Made by a program: the position numbers and the translations under genes. From Cellulomonas sp. JZ18 (GTDB lineage Bacteria; Actinomycetota; Actinomycetes; Actinomycetales; Cellulomonadaceae): a stretch of DNA of 64,000 nt. The first letter of the stretch is position 1. Every line of letters begins with the position of its first letter. The notes under the pieces were generated by a model, which worked only from the letters and a program-made list of their open reading frames with translations, ran no database searches and was not told the DNA's origin. The stretch spans positions 744,001 to 808,000 of the forward strand of contig NZ_CP045245.1 of the NCBI RefSeq assembly GCF_009720485.1, read 5' to 3'. Shown piece by piece: positions 1-7,814 of this stretch.

Positions 1-893
1 TGACCCTCGCCGGGGCCGTCGCGGCCAGCGCCCTCGCCGCCCCGGCGTCCGCCGCCGACGGCGCACCCCCGCAGCCCGTCACCACGATGTGGGTCTGGGA
101 CAACTCGATCCCGCGGGAGGTCGACGCGCGCGGCACCGGGTACGCGCCGGCCGACCCGGCCGTCCTCGCGGCGTGGGTGCGCGAGCGCGGCCTCACGACC
201 GTGCACCTGTCGGCGCCGTGGGCGGCCGACGTCGGTGTGGTCGACCCCTGGATGACGGCCACGGTCGACGCCTTGAACGCCGAGGGCGTCGACGTGGGTG
301 TGCTCGGCGGCGACCCGCCGTGGCTCGACGAGCCGCACCTGGCCGTGTGGTGGCTGCAGGCGGCGGTCCACGGCCGGGACGTCGCGCACGTGCAGCTCGA
401 CGTCGAGCCCTGGACGCTGCCCGGGTGGCGGACCGACCGCGCCGGCATCCTCACGCGCTGGCTGACCATGCTCGACACCGCGAGGGCCGCCCTGCCGGAG
501 GGGGTCGGGCTCGGCGTCGACATGCCGTACTGGCTGGCGTGGGAGCCGGCGCCGGGCGGCGGCACGGTCGCGCAGGCCGTGCTCGCGCGTGCCGACTCCG
601 TCGGCATCGTCACGTTCGTCGACCACGCGGCCGGCCGGGACGGCATCCTCGCGCTCTCGGCCGACGCGGTCGCGCAGACCGTCGCCGCGGGTGTGCCGTT
701 CACGATCGGTGTGGAGACCGACGCCCCGGCGGTCGCCGGCGGTGCCGGGTGGACGTTCGGCGACGACGGCGCCGACGTGCTCGCGGCGCAGGTGCAGGTG
801 GTCCACGACGCGCTCGTCGCGACCCCCGGCTACCGGGGCGTCGCGGTGCAGCACTACCGCACGTGGCGCGAGCTCGAGGCCGCCACGCCCTGA
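1..893 (+). CDS. Secreted TIM-barrel-like protein, C-terminal part (5' end outside window)
   Basis: The frame is open from base 3 of the window and begins inside a signal peptide (Ala-rich core ending ...APASAADG), so the true start lies upstream. The mature part of about 270 residues has Trp-rich segments (MWVWDNSIP, DPPWLD, AVWWLQA) and a strand ending in LDVEPW followed later by DMPYWL and VQHYRTW. Alternating beta/alpha spacing and a conserved-looking Asp-Val-Glu-Pro-Trp at a strand end suggest a TIM-barrel hydrolase-like fold acting outside the cell, but I do not recognise a named glycosidase family. Codon use is typical of the window. The product is uncertain; the reading frame is not. 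Confidence 0.75.
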   Translation, partial: TLAGAVAASALAAPASAADGAPPQPVTTMWVWDNSIPREVDARGTGYAPADPAVLAAWVRERGLTTVHLSAPWAADVGVVDPWMTATVDALNAEGVDVGVLGGDPPWLDEPHLAVWWLQAAVHGRDVAHVQLDVEPWTLPGWRTDRAGILTRWLTMLDTARAALPEGVGLGVDMPYWLAWEPAPGGGTVAQAVLARADSVGIVTFVDHAAGRDGILALSADAVAQTVAAGVPFTIGVETDAPAVAGGAGWTFGDDGADVLAAQVQVVHDALVATPGYRGVAVQHYRTWRELEAATP

Positions 894-1039
894 CCCGCGC
901 GCACGCACCCGGCCGGCCGACCGCCCGCCCTGCCGCCCCGTCGACCGCCGGTCGTCCCGCGCGTCCCCGTCTCCGCGCCGGCGCGTCGCCCGTGGGCCCC
1001 GCCGGGGAGGCACCGCCCCGCTGCTAGGTTCGCGCCGTC

Positions 1040-1431
1040 ATGGAGACCGACCAGCTCGCGCTGACGCTGGCGGCGACCCTCGCGTTCGTCGCCCTCGCGG
1101 TCGTCGGCGTGCGCGCCGCGGTCCGGGCCCGTCCGCTGCGACGCGCGGTGCGCGGCGTGGCCGGCGCGGTCCTCGTCGTCGCCGTCGCGACGTGCTGGGT
1201 GTGGACCTGGGCGCCGCTGACGAACCCGTCGACCGGCCGCACGTGCATCGAGGAGCCGGTCGTCGGCATGTCCGAGGCGTCCCAGCTCGCGACGCCGGAG
1301 TGCGTCGCGGCCAACCGGCGGACGGTCGCGTCGTGGCTGGCGGGGCGGCGCTGGTGACGCTCGGCGGCACCCTCGCGCTGCGGGCCGCGGCCGACCGGGC
1401 GCGCCGCCGCGCCGAGGTCGTCGAGGCCTGA
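1040..1431 (+). CDS. Small two-helix membrane protein, frameshifted
   Basis: The ATG at 1040 opens a 105-residue frame that stops at 1357. It encodes an N-terminal membrane helix (residues 8-26), a second hydrophobic stretch (about 40-55) and an outer segment with three Cys. The stop falls in the middle of what looks like a last helix. Adding one G to the GGGG run at 1342-1345 continues the frame to 1431 and completes a helix (ALVTLGGTLALR) followed by a basic tail, a far more convincing membrane protein of about 130 residues. A TAGGTT element at 1025-1030 lies nine bases before the ATG, so transcription probably starts at or a few bases before the start codon. Function unknown. Confidence 0.6.
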
Positions 1432-1483
1432 CCGCGGCGTCCGCGCGGCGACCGGCGGCCGGACCGCCCGTGCGGTCCGCGGC

Positions 1484-4078
1484 TCACAGACGCGGGTCGA
1501 CGGGCTCCGACTCCAGGGCCAGCACCGCGAAGACCGCCTCGTGCACGCGCCACAGCGGCTCGTCCGCGACGAGTCGGTGCAGCGCCTCGATCCCCAGCGC
1601 GTACTCGCGCAGCGCGAGCGCACGCTTGCGGCCGAGGTTGCGCGCACGCAGCCGCTCCAGGTTCGCGGGCTCGGTGTAGTGCGGGCCGTAGATGATCCGC
1701 AGGTACTCCCGTCCCCGGACCTTGATGCCCGGCTGCACCAGCCCGCGCCGCCCGCGCACGAGGTTCGCGAGCGGCTTGACGACCATGCCCTCGCCCCCGC
1801 CGTCCGTCAGGTCCGTCCACCACGTCACGCCCGCCGCGACGGCGTCCGCGTCGTCGAGGTCGACCACGAGCCGCCGCGTCTCCAGCAGGACCCCGCGGGC
1901 GTCGGCCGCGACGAGCGCGTCCGCGGCCGCGAGGTGCCACGTGTGCGGACGCTCCTCGTACGTCGCGCCGCCCGTGCGCCCGCCGGCCGCGAGCACCTGG
2001 AACGGCGCGAGCCGCACGCCCGTCAGGCCGTCCGTGGGCCAGACGTACCGGCGGTAGGCGTCGCTGAAGAGGTGGGCGTCCTGCGCGCGCGACCGCGTCC
2101 GCGCGAGCAGGTCCGCCACCTCCAGGCCCGTCCCGGCCGCCTGCTCCAGCGCCGCCGCGGCGGCGGGCAGCGCGGCGCGCGCGGCGGCGCCGACGGCGGC
2201 GTACTGCTCGCGCAGCAGGTCCTCCGCCTTCACCGACCACGGCAGGAGCTCCGCGTCCAGCAGCACCCAGGCCGCGTCCTCGCCGTCCCGGCCCAGCTCG
2301 GCCCACAGACCGGCACCGGTGACGGCGTCGCGCACGACGCCCACCAGCTCCGCCGTCCGGGCGGGGTCGAGGAACGGCCTGCCCGTGCGCGTGTGGACGA
2401 CGCCCGACGCGCCGTCCGGCAGGCCGAAGCGCTCGCCGGCCGTCGCCGCGTCCCGGCAGACCAGCACGACCGCACGCGAGCCCATGTGCTTCTCCTCGCA
2501 CACGACCTCGCGCACGCCCGCCGCGCGGTACGCGTCGAACGCCTGCGCCGGGTGCTCGAGCAGGTCGCCGTCGGCGGCGGTCGCGCACGGGCTCATCGTC
2601 GGCGGCAGGTACAGCAGGGCCCGCGGGTCCAGCGCGAACCGGCTCATGACCTCCAGCGCGCCGGCGGCGTTCTCCTCCGCGACCGTCACCCGGCCCATGA
2701 GCGAGGTGTCGACGACACGCTTGCCGAGGACGTCCGTGACGTCGAGGACGTCGGGGTCGCGGCGCGTCGCACCGGCGTCGGCGGCGGGCGCGTCGGCCGG
2801 CGGGAACGGTCGCGACGGCTCGTACCAGACCCGCTCCGCCGGCACCTGCACCACGTCCCGCTCCGGGTACCGCAGCGCGGTCAGGTGCCCGCCGAACACG
2901 CAGCCGGTGTCCAGGCACATCGTGTTGTTCACCCACTCCGGGCGCGGTGTGGGCGTGTGCCCGTACAGCACGGTCGCGCGCCCCCGGTACTCCTCCGCCC
3001 ACGGGTAGCGCACCGGCAGGCCGTACTCGTCCGTCTCGCCCGTGGTGTCGCCGTACAGCGCGAACGACCGCACCCGCCCCGACGCCCGGTTGTGGAACGC
3101 CTCCTTCAGCCCCGCGTGCGCCACCACGAGCCGGCCCTCGTCGAGCACGAGGTGCGCGACCAGGCCGTCCGCGAACGCGCGCACCTGCGCGCGGAACTCC
3201 TCGGGCTCGGCCGCGAGCTGCTCGAGCGTCTCCGCGAGCCCGTGCGAGACCTGCACGGCACGCCCGTCCAGCGCCCGCACGAGCTTGTTCTCGTGGTTGC
3301 CCGGCACGGCCAGCGCGTGACCGGCCGCGACCATGCCCATGACGAGCCGCAGCACGCCCGGGCTGTCCGGGCCGCGGTCGACGAGGTCGCCGAGGAACAC
3401 CGCGCGCCGGCCCTCCGGGTGCACCGCGTCCACCGGGCGCCCGGCCTCGTCGCGGACCAGCTGCCAGCCGAGCCGCCCCAGCAGGGTCTCGAGCTCGGAG
3501 CGGCAGCCGTGCACGTCGCCGATGACGTCGAACGGGCCGTGCTCGTCGCGCCGGTCGCTGCGCAGCGGCTCGCGCACGACCGTCGCCGCGTCGACCTCCT
3601 CCACGCCGCGCAGCACGTGCACCGTCCGGAAGCCCTCGCGCGCCAGACCGCGCAGCGAGCGGCGCAGGGCGTCCCGCTGACGGCGCACGACGTGGTCGCC
3701 GAAGGCCCGGTCCCCGCGGGCGCGGTTGCGCTCGAGGCACACGTCCTCGGGCACGTCGAGCACCACCGCGACCGGCAGCACGTCGTGCGCGCGCGCCAGG
3801 TCGACCAGCGCCTTGCGGGCGTGCTGCTGCACGTTCGTCGCGTCGACCACCGTGAGCAGGCCCGCGTCGAGGCGTCGTGCCGCGATGTGCTGCAGCACGT
3901 CGAACGCGGCGGCCGTGGCGGACTGGTCGTTCGGGTCGTTCGCCACCAGGCCGCGGCAGAAGTCCGACGACAACGTCTCGAACGGCCCGAAGTGCCGCGC
4001 GGCGAACGTCGACTTGCCGGACCCGGAGGCCCCGACCAGCACGACGAGCGACAGGGCGGGGACGGTGAGCGCGGTCAT
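1484..4078 (-). CDS. pnkp: Polynucleotide kinase-phosphatase/RNA ligase Pnkp
   Basis: End-healing and sealing enzyme of the bacterial Pnkp/Hen1 RNA-repair complex. 864 residues, matching the family's usual ~870. Three modules are visible: an N-terminal 5'-kinase with P-loop GASGSGKS (16-23); a central metallophosphoesterase (2',3'-phosphatase) with GDVHG (187-191), GDLVDRG (230-236) and GNHE (260-263); and a C-terminal ligase-like adenylyltransferase with the nucleotidyl-lysine in EEKHMGS (Lys530) and a downstream GEGMVVKP motif. In the known family the ligase module only seals when bound to Hen1. Here ATG 4078 overlaps the hen1 stop by four bases (ATGA), indicating translational coupling and 1:1 production. 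The likely substrates are tRNAs cut by ribotoxins. The start is fixed by the overlap and by the P-loop position. Confidence 0.95.
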   Translation of the reverse strand: MTALTVPALSLVVLVGASGSGKSTFAARHFGPFETLSSDFCRGLVANDPNDQSATAAAFDVLQHIAARRLDAGLLTVVDATNVQQHARKALVDLARAHDVLPVAVVLDVPEDVCLERNRARGDRAFGDHVVRRQRDALRRSLRGLAREGFRTVHVLRGVEEVDAATVVREPLRSDRRDEHGPFDVIGDVHGCRSELETLLGRLGWQLVRDEAGRPVDAVHPEGRRAVFLGDLVDRGPDSPGVLRLVMGMVAAGHALAVPGNHENKLVRALDGRAVQVSHGLAETLEQLAAEPEEFRAQVRAFADGLVAHLVLDEGRLVVAHAGLKEAFHNRASGRVRSFALYGDTTGETDEYGLPVRYPWAEEYRGRATVLYGHTPTPRPEWVNNTMCLDTGCVFGGHLTALRYPERDVVQVPAERVWYEPSRPFPPADAPAADAGATRRDPDVLDVTDVLGKRVVDTSLMGRVTVAEENAAGALEVMSRFALDPRALLYLPPTMSPCATAADGDLLEHPAQAFDAYRAAGVREVVCEEKHMGSRAVVLVCRDAATAGERFGLPDGASGVVHTRTGRPFLDPARTAELVGVVRDAVTGAGLWAELGRDGEDAAWVLLDAELLPWSVKAEDLLREQYAAVGAAARAALPAAAAALEQAAGTGLEVADLLARTRSRAQDAHLFSDAYRRYVWPTDGLTGVRLAPFQVLAAGGRTGGATYEERPHTWHLAAADALVAADARGVLLETRRLVVDLDDADAVAAGVTWWTDLTDGGGEGMVVKPLANLVRGRRGLVQPGIKVRGREYLRIIYGPHYTEPANLERLRARNLGRKRALALREYALGIEALHRLVADEPLWRVHEAVFAVLALESEPVDPRL

Positions 4079-5565
4079 CGGGAGGCCTCCTGCCCGACGC
4101 GGTGGAAGACGGCCATCTGCGTGGGCGGGCCCACGTCCGGGTCGTCCGGGCCGACCGGGAGCAGCGCGACGCGGTAGCCGAAGCGCTCGGCGGCGGCCTG
4201 CGCCCAGGTCGCGAACTGCGCGCGCGTCCACTCGAAGCGGTGGTCGTGGTGCCGCATGGTGCCGGCCGCCAGCGTCGGGTAGCGCACGTTGTGCTCCGCG
4301 TTCGGCGTCGTGACGACGACCGTGGCCGGCGCGGCGGCGCCGAGCACCGCGCGCTCGACCGCCGGCAGGCGCGGCGGGTCGACGTGCTCGACGACCTCCA
4401 TCAGGACGGCGGCGTCGAACCCCGCGACGCGGGCGTCCGTGTACGTGACCGACCCCTGCACGAGCCGGACGCGCTCGCGGACGCGGTCCGGCAGGGTGTC
4501 GAGCCGCAGGCGGCGCGCGGCCGTCGCGAGCACGCGCGGGGAGACGTCCACGCCGAGCAGCCGGTCGACGCCCTCGTCGAGCAGCAGCCCGAGCAGCTCG
4601 CCCTGCCCGCAGCCGAGGTCGACCACCGAGCGGGCGCCGGCCGCGCGGAGCTGCTCCAGCACGGCCCGGCGGCGCAGCTCGGCCAGCGTCGGCGTGGCCG
4701 GTCCGCCCACGGTCGGCCCGCCGTCGGGTGCGGCGAGCACCTCCTCCGTCGCGACGTCCGCGACGCCGTCGGCCACCACGTCGTCGGCCACCGCGTCGTC
4801 GGCCACCGCGTCGTCGGCCACCGCGTCGTCGACCTCCGCCAGGCGGGCGACCGCCGACTCGGCGAGGACGCGCCGGTGCGCGAGGTACCGGCGCGCGATC
4901 TCGTCCCGCGCCGGGTGCGTCCCCAGCCACGACCCGCCGGCGCGCACGAGCTTGTCGACCTCGTCCGACCCGACCCAGTAGTGCTTCGCGCCGTCGAGCG
5001 TGGGCAGCAGCACGTACAGGTGCGACAGGGCGTCGGCGACGCGGTGCGCGCCCCGCAGCCGCAGGTCCACGTAGCGGGAGTCGCCCCACGCCGGCACCTG
5101 CGGGTCGAGCGGCAGCGGCGTCGCCTCGACCTGCCAGCCGAGCGGACCGAACAGCCGCGCGGCGGCGTCCGGGTCCGGGCACGGCACCGCGGGCAGGTGC
5201 ACCTCGAGCGGCCACACCCGGTCCACGAGCTCCGGCCGCGCCGCGCACCGGCCGGCGACCGCGGAGCGGAAGACCCGCCCGAGCGTCACCGCGAGCATCG
5301 ACGACGCCGCGTAGGGACGGTCGTTCACGTACTGCGCGAGGCTGAAGCCGGTGTCCCGCGGGCCGCGTCCGCGGACGAGCCCGACCGGGTCGACCTCGAG
5401 CAGCAGCGCGACCGTGCACCGGGTGTCCGTCGCCTCCGGGTAGAGCACGTGCGCGACGCCGTAGGGCTGCTCGAACTGCTGCACGCGGCCCGGGTGCTTG
5501 TGCAGCAGGTACCCGAGGTCGCTCGCGGCGTCGGTCTCGGTGGTCAGGGTGAGCAGCACCGGCAC
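4075..5565 (-). CDS. hen1: 3'-terminal RNA ribose 2'-O-methyltransferase Hen1
   Basis: 496 residues. The N-terminal half (about 1-230) is the Hen1-N region, which in the family activates the Pnkp ligase. It is joined by an acidic linker to a C-terminal SAM methyltransferase with DLGCGQG (316-322), the metal-site signature EVVEH (390-394) and the second histidine cluster HHDHRFEW (439-446). These correspond to the Glu/Glu/His/His metal ligands of Hen1, which marks the 2'-OH of the broken end so the repaired RNA resists a second cut at the same site. The linker carries four 15-bp tandem repeats (4768-4827) encoding ADDAV-type units, unusual for the family and possibly variable in length between strains. 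It is the first gene of the two-gene repair operon. Confidence 0.95.
   Translation of the reverse strand: MPVLLTLTTETDAASDLGYLLHKHPGRVQQFEQPYGVAHVLYPEATDTRCTVALLLEVDPVGLVRGRGPRDTGFSLAQYVNDRPYAASSMLAVTLGRVFRSAVAGRCAARPELVDRVWPLEVHLPAVPCPDPDAAARLFGPLGWQVEATPLPLDPQVPAWGDSRYVDLRLRGAHRVADALSHLYVLLPTLDGAKHYWVGSDEVDKLVRAGGSWLGTHPARDEIARRYLAHRRVLAESAVARLAEVDDAVADDAVADDAVADDVVADGVADVATEEVLAAPDGGPTVGGPATPTLAELRRRAVLEQLRAAGARSVVDLGCGQGELLGLLLDEGVDRLLGVDVSPRVLATAARRLRLDTLPDRVRERVRLVQGSVTYTDARVAGFDAAVLMEVVEHVDPPRLPAVERAVLGAAAPATVVVTTPNAEHNVRYPTLAAGTMRHHDHRFEWTRAQFATWAQAAAERFGYRVALLPVGPDDPDVGPPTQMAVFHRVGQEASR
4768..4827 (-). repeat. 15-bp tandem repeat inside hen1 linker
   Basis: Four head-to-tail copies of GTCGGCCACCRCGTC (plus strand), the first differing by one base. 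They lie in frame in hen1 and encode repeats of Ala-Asp-Asp-Ala-Val, with degenerate copies on both sides. The unit length is a multiple of three, so gain or loss of copies would only change linker length between the Hen1-N and methyltransferase domains. Confidence 0.9.
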
Positions 5566-5616
5566 ATCCTGGCAGCGCGACCGCGCCGTGGCAGCGGGAT
5601 TGCGGCGCGGGGCCGC

Positions 5617-6027
5617 TCAGTCCCGCTTCGCGGCGCCCCAGCCGTGCCAGTGGTCGACCTCGACGAGGACGCTCACGCGCGGCTGGTCGCGCACCGGGTA
5701 CGGGTTGCCGCCGTAGTGCGTGGACAGCCGGTCGATGTCCACGAGGTCGACGTCGTCGCGGATCTCCACGACGCGCCCCTGGACGCTGACGTGCGTGTAC
5801 CAGTCGCCCTCGGCGAGCGCGGTGAGCGAGACGTGCGGGTTCGCGCGCAGGTGCCGGAGTCGCGCGCGGGACGCGTCGAGGTTGAGCAGCACGCGGCCGT
5901 CGTCCTCCAGCAGGTACCAGGTCGCGACCGTGACGGGGTGGCCGTCGGGGTGGATCGTCGCCATGACGGCCGGGTTCGGGCGGCGCAGCAGGTCGGCGAC
6001 GTCGGCGGGCAGGGGCGGCTTCGGCAC
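5617..6027 (-). CDS. Pyridoxamine 5'-phosphate oxidase-like FMN/F420-binding split-barrel protein
   Basis: 136 residues. The sequence has the split beta-barrel pattern of the PPOX/F420-dependent family: PNPAVMATIHPDGHP (first strand pair), VATWYLLEDDGRVLLNL, then SRARLRHLRANPHVSLTAL, and a late GDWYTHVSVQGRVVEIRDD. Such proteins bind FMN or F420 and reduce small substrates. I chose the GTG at 6027 because AGGAG lies five bases upstream (revcomp of 6028-6037), whereas the longer frame adds a Pro/Arg-rich stretch without such a site. It is close to the repair operon but separated by a promoter-sized gap, so a functional link is not shown. Confidence 0.8.
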   Translation of the reverse strand: MPKPPLPADVADLLRRPNPAVMATIHPDGHPVTVATWYLLEDDGRVLLNLDASRARLRHLRANPHVSLTALAEGDWYTHVSVQGRVVEIRDDVDLVDIDRLSTHYGGNPYPVRDQPRVSVLVEVDHWHGWGAAKRD

Positions 6028-6194
6028 GGTGGCTCCTCGGTGTCGTGGCTGGTCGGGACGGGCGGGTACGGCGACGTGGCCGTCGGTCGGCGACCACGCC
6101 GCCATACTCGCGCGTCGGCGTCAGGGGTGACACCCGGCCGGCGCCGCGTCACCGGCTCCCCGGACGCCTCACCGTGCACCGGCGACCACGAGGT

Positions 6195-6728
6195 TCAGGC
6201 GGCGGCCAGGGCCCTGATGAACTTGCGGAGCTCGAGGTGGGCCTCGAGCACCTGGGCGAGCGTCCGCAGGTGCCGGATCTCCCGCTCCGTCCAGGTGCGG
6301 GGGACCACGTCGAGCGCCTCCAGGGTCCCCAGGAACGTCCCGTCCACCGAGACGACGGGCACCGCCAGGTAGGACCGGAAGTGCGGGTGCCCGGTGACGA
6401 AGGCGCTCGTCGCGAACCGCGGGTCGGCGGTCATGTCCTCGACCGCCAGGGGTGCGTCGGGCTCGGCCAGCAGGTGGCGGGCGAACGACTCCTCGCGCGG
6501 GATCCGGCGCACGTCGGTGCCCAGGCGGGCCTTGAACCACTCCTGGCTCTCGTCCAGGACGCCGATCGTGGCCACCGGGGCCTTCAGGAGGTCGCCGACG
6601 AGCGCGACGAGGTCGTTGAACTCGGGCTCGTCGAACGCCTCCACGACGGCGTACGCGGCGAGCGCCTCGAGGCGCCTGCGCTCGTCGAGGTCGACGGCGG
6701 GGTCGGGGACAGCAGGGGTGGTCGGCAC
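6195..6728 (-). CDS. GAF domain sensor protein
   Basis: 177 residues. The central part (about 25-165) is a GAF domain: helix RRLEALAAYAV..., VGDLLKAPVATIGVLDESQEWFKAR, then FARHLLAEPDAPLAVEDMTADPRFA and the core FRSYLAVPVVSVDGTFLGTLEALDVVPR. The arrangement matches the cyanobacteriochrome-like or bacteriophytochrome-linked GAF proteins found alone in actinobacteria, where the ligand is unknown. No output domain (GGDEF, kinase, HTH) follows, so it would act through a partner or as a cytosolic small-molecule sensor. The GTG at 6728 is preferred because GGAGA sits eight bases upstream; the longer frame is Arg/Pro-rich and unlike protein. Confidence 0.8.
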   Translation of the reverse strand: MPTTPAVPDPAVDLDERRRLEALAAYAVVEAFDEPEFNDLVALVGDLLKAPVATIGVLDESQEWFKARLGTDVRRIPREESFARHLLAEPDAPLAVEDMTADPRFATSAFVTGHPHFRSYLAVPVVSVDGTFLGTLEALDVVPRTWTEREIRHLRTLAQVLEAHLELRKFIRALAAA

Positions 6729-6929
6729 AGCACGTTCTCCGTTCGTCACGCCGCACGCTGCGGCGCACGGCACCCCACCGATCGGCCGTGCCGGGCGGCC
6801 CGCACGTGGTCGGCCCCGTCCCTCCTGCGCCGGCGCGCGTCGTCGCAGGCCACGGCGTGGCCCGCGCGGGAAGTTCACCCGCGGTCCTCGCCGCCGCCCG
6901 CGGCTGCCCGGCGCCCCGAGGAGGGCGCG

Positions 6930-7535
6930 TCAGCCGACGACGAACGTCCCGATCCGCGTCCTGCCGTCGCTCTCGTACACCGGGAGCTCTCGCTGGTTCG
7001 CCCGCTCGGCGGCGTCGAGCGCGGCGTCGACCGCCTCCGCGGTGGCGTCGTCGCCGCGGTCCGCCAGGACGTTCGCGTCCAGCCCGAGCGCGGTGAACAG
7101 GCGGCGCCCGGCGGCCGTGCCCGCCACCGTCCCGGCACCCGCCCGGCGCTGGTCGGCGGCCGTCTGCATGGCCGTGACGGCATCGCTGACGGGCACGTCG
7201 ATCGTCACACCGAGCCGCGCGGCGAGGGTGTCGACGAACGCGGCGGTGGCGACCTCGTCGGCTGCGCGCTGCAGCGCGACCGCCTCGGTCGGGTTCGCGG
7301 GCGTGAGATCGGCCGGCTCGAGGTCCGACCTGTGGACGTAGCCCTCGCGACCGTTCGTCGCGACCGCACGGACCAGGTCCGGCTCGGCCGCGTCCGTGGA
7401 GGACACCGCCGTCGGGTCGTCCGCGGTCGCCGCGCCGACGGCCACCACGGCGCCACCGGCCAGGAGCACGGCGACGCCGACGTGCACGAGCTGGCGTCGC
7501 ACCCTGCTCCTGCCGGCGCCGGTGGTCGGGTCCAC
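6930..7535 (-). CDS. Membrane-anchored extracellular protein, unknown family
   Basis: 201 residues from GTG 7535, which is preceded by GGGGGA at a proper distance. A basic N-terminus and one hydrophobic helix (about 16-38) anchor it or act as an uncleaved signal. The outer part contains REGYVHRSDLEP, two amphipathic Ala-rich helices and a C-terminus with a strand-like PVYESDGRTRIGTFVVG. I do not recognise the family; the last motif resembles endings of actinobacterial hypothetical exported proteins. It is followed downstream by the GAF gene with about 200 bases between, so they may be separate units. Confidence 0.6.
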   Translation of the reverse strand: MDPTTGAGRSRVRRQLVHVGVAVLLAGGAVVAVGAATADDPTAVSSTDAAEPDLVRAVATNGREGYVHRSDLEPADLTPANPTEAVALQRAADEVATAAFVDTLAARLGVTIDVPVSDAVTAMQTAADQRRAGAGTVAGTAAGRRLFTALGLDANVLADRGDDATAEAVDAALDAAERANQRELPVYESDGRTRIGTFVVG

Positions 7536-7591
7536 GGCGTCCCCCTTCGTCGTCCGGCCGTCGCTGGTCGCGCGCGTGCGGTGCTGATGCT

Positions 7592-7810
7592 GGCGCACGG
7601 GGGCTGGCAGGTCCAGTGCCCGTCCCGGGCCCGCGCACCGCACCGGACCGTGGCGATCGGTGGCGCGGCTCGGTGGTGGACCGCGACCTGCCCGCCGGCT
7701 CGGACCGCGCCGACGTGCTGGGTGCCGTCCACGGCCAGGTCGTGCCAGGGGACGCGCCGTCGCCGGACGCGGACGGCCGTGGAGGCGTGGCGCACCTCGC
7801 GGAACGTCAT
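7592..7810 (-). pseudogene. Remnant copy of the 15352-15969 membrane-protein gene, with internal deletion
   Basis: On the minus strand the frame from ATG 7810 reads MTFREVRHASTAVRV, nearly identical to MTFREVRYASTGIRV inside the intact gene at 15352. It then jumps to RRRVPWHDLAVDGTQHVG and AVRAGG, matching RRHIPRDDLSIDGVERVG and VVRAGG about 75 residues further on in the intact copy. The two membrane helices between them are missing. After this the similarity continues only in a different frame (CAGPGRALDL against SPGPGVVLRT). This is direct evidence of a decayed, internally deleted second copy between the FtsX gene and the gene at 6930. Confidence 0.7.
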
Positions 7811-7814
7811 GCGC

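Noticed and set aside
4768..4827. CRISPR-like repeat
   Set aside because: Units are contiguous with no spacers and are in frame within hen1; the same holds for the arrays at 38771, 48215 and 58981. No Cas gene is present.
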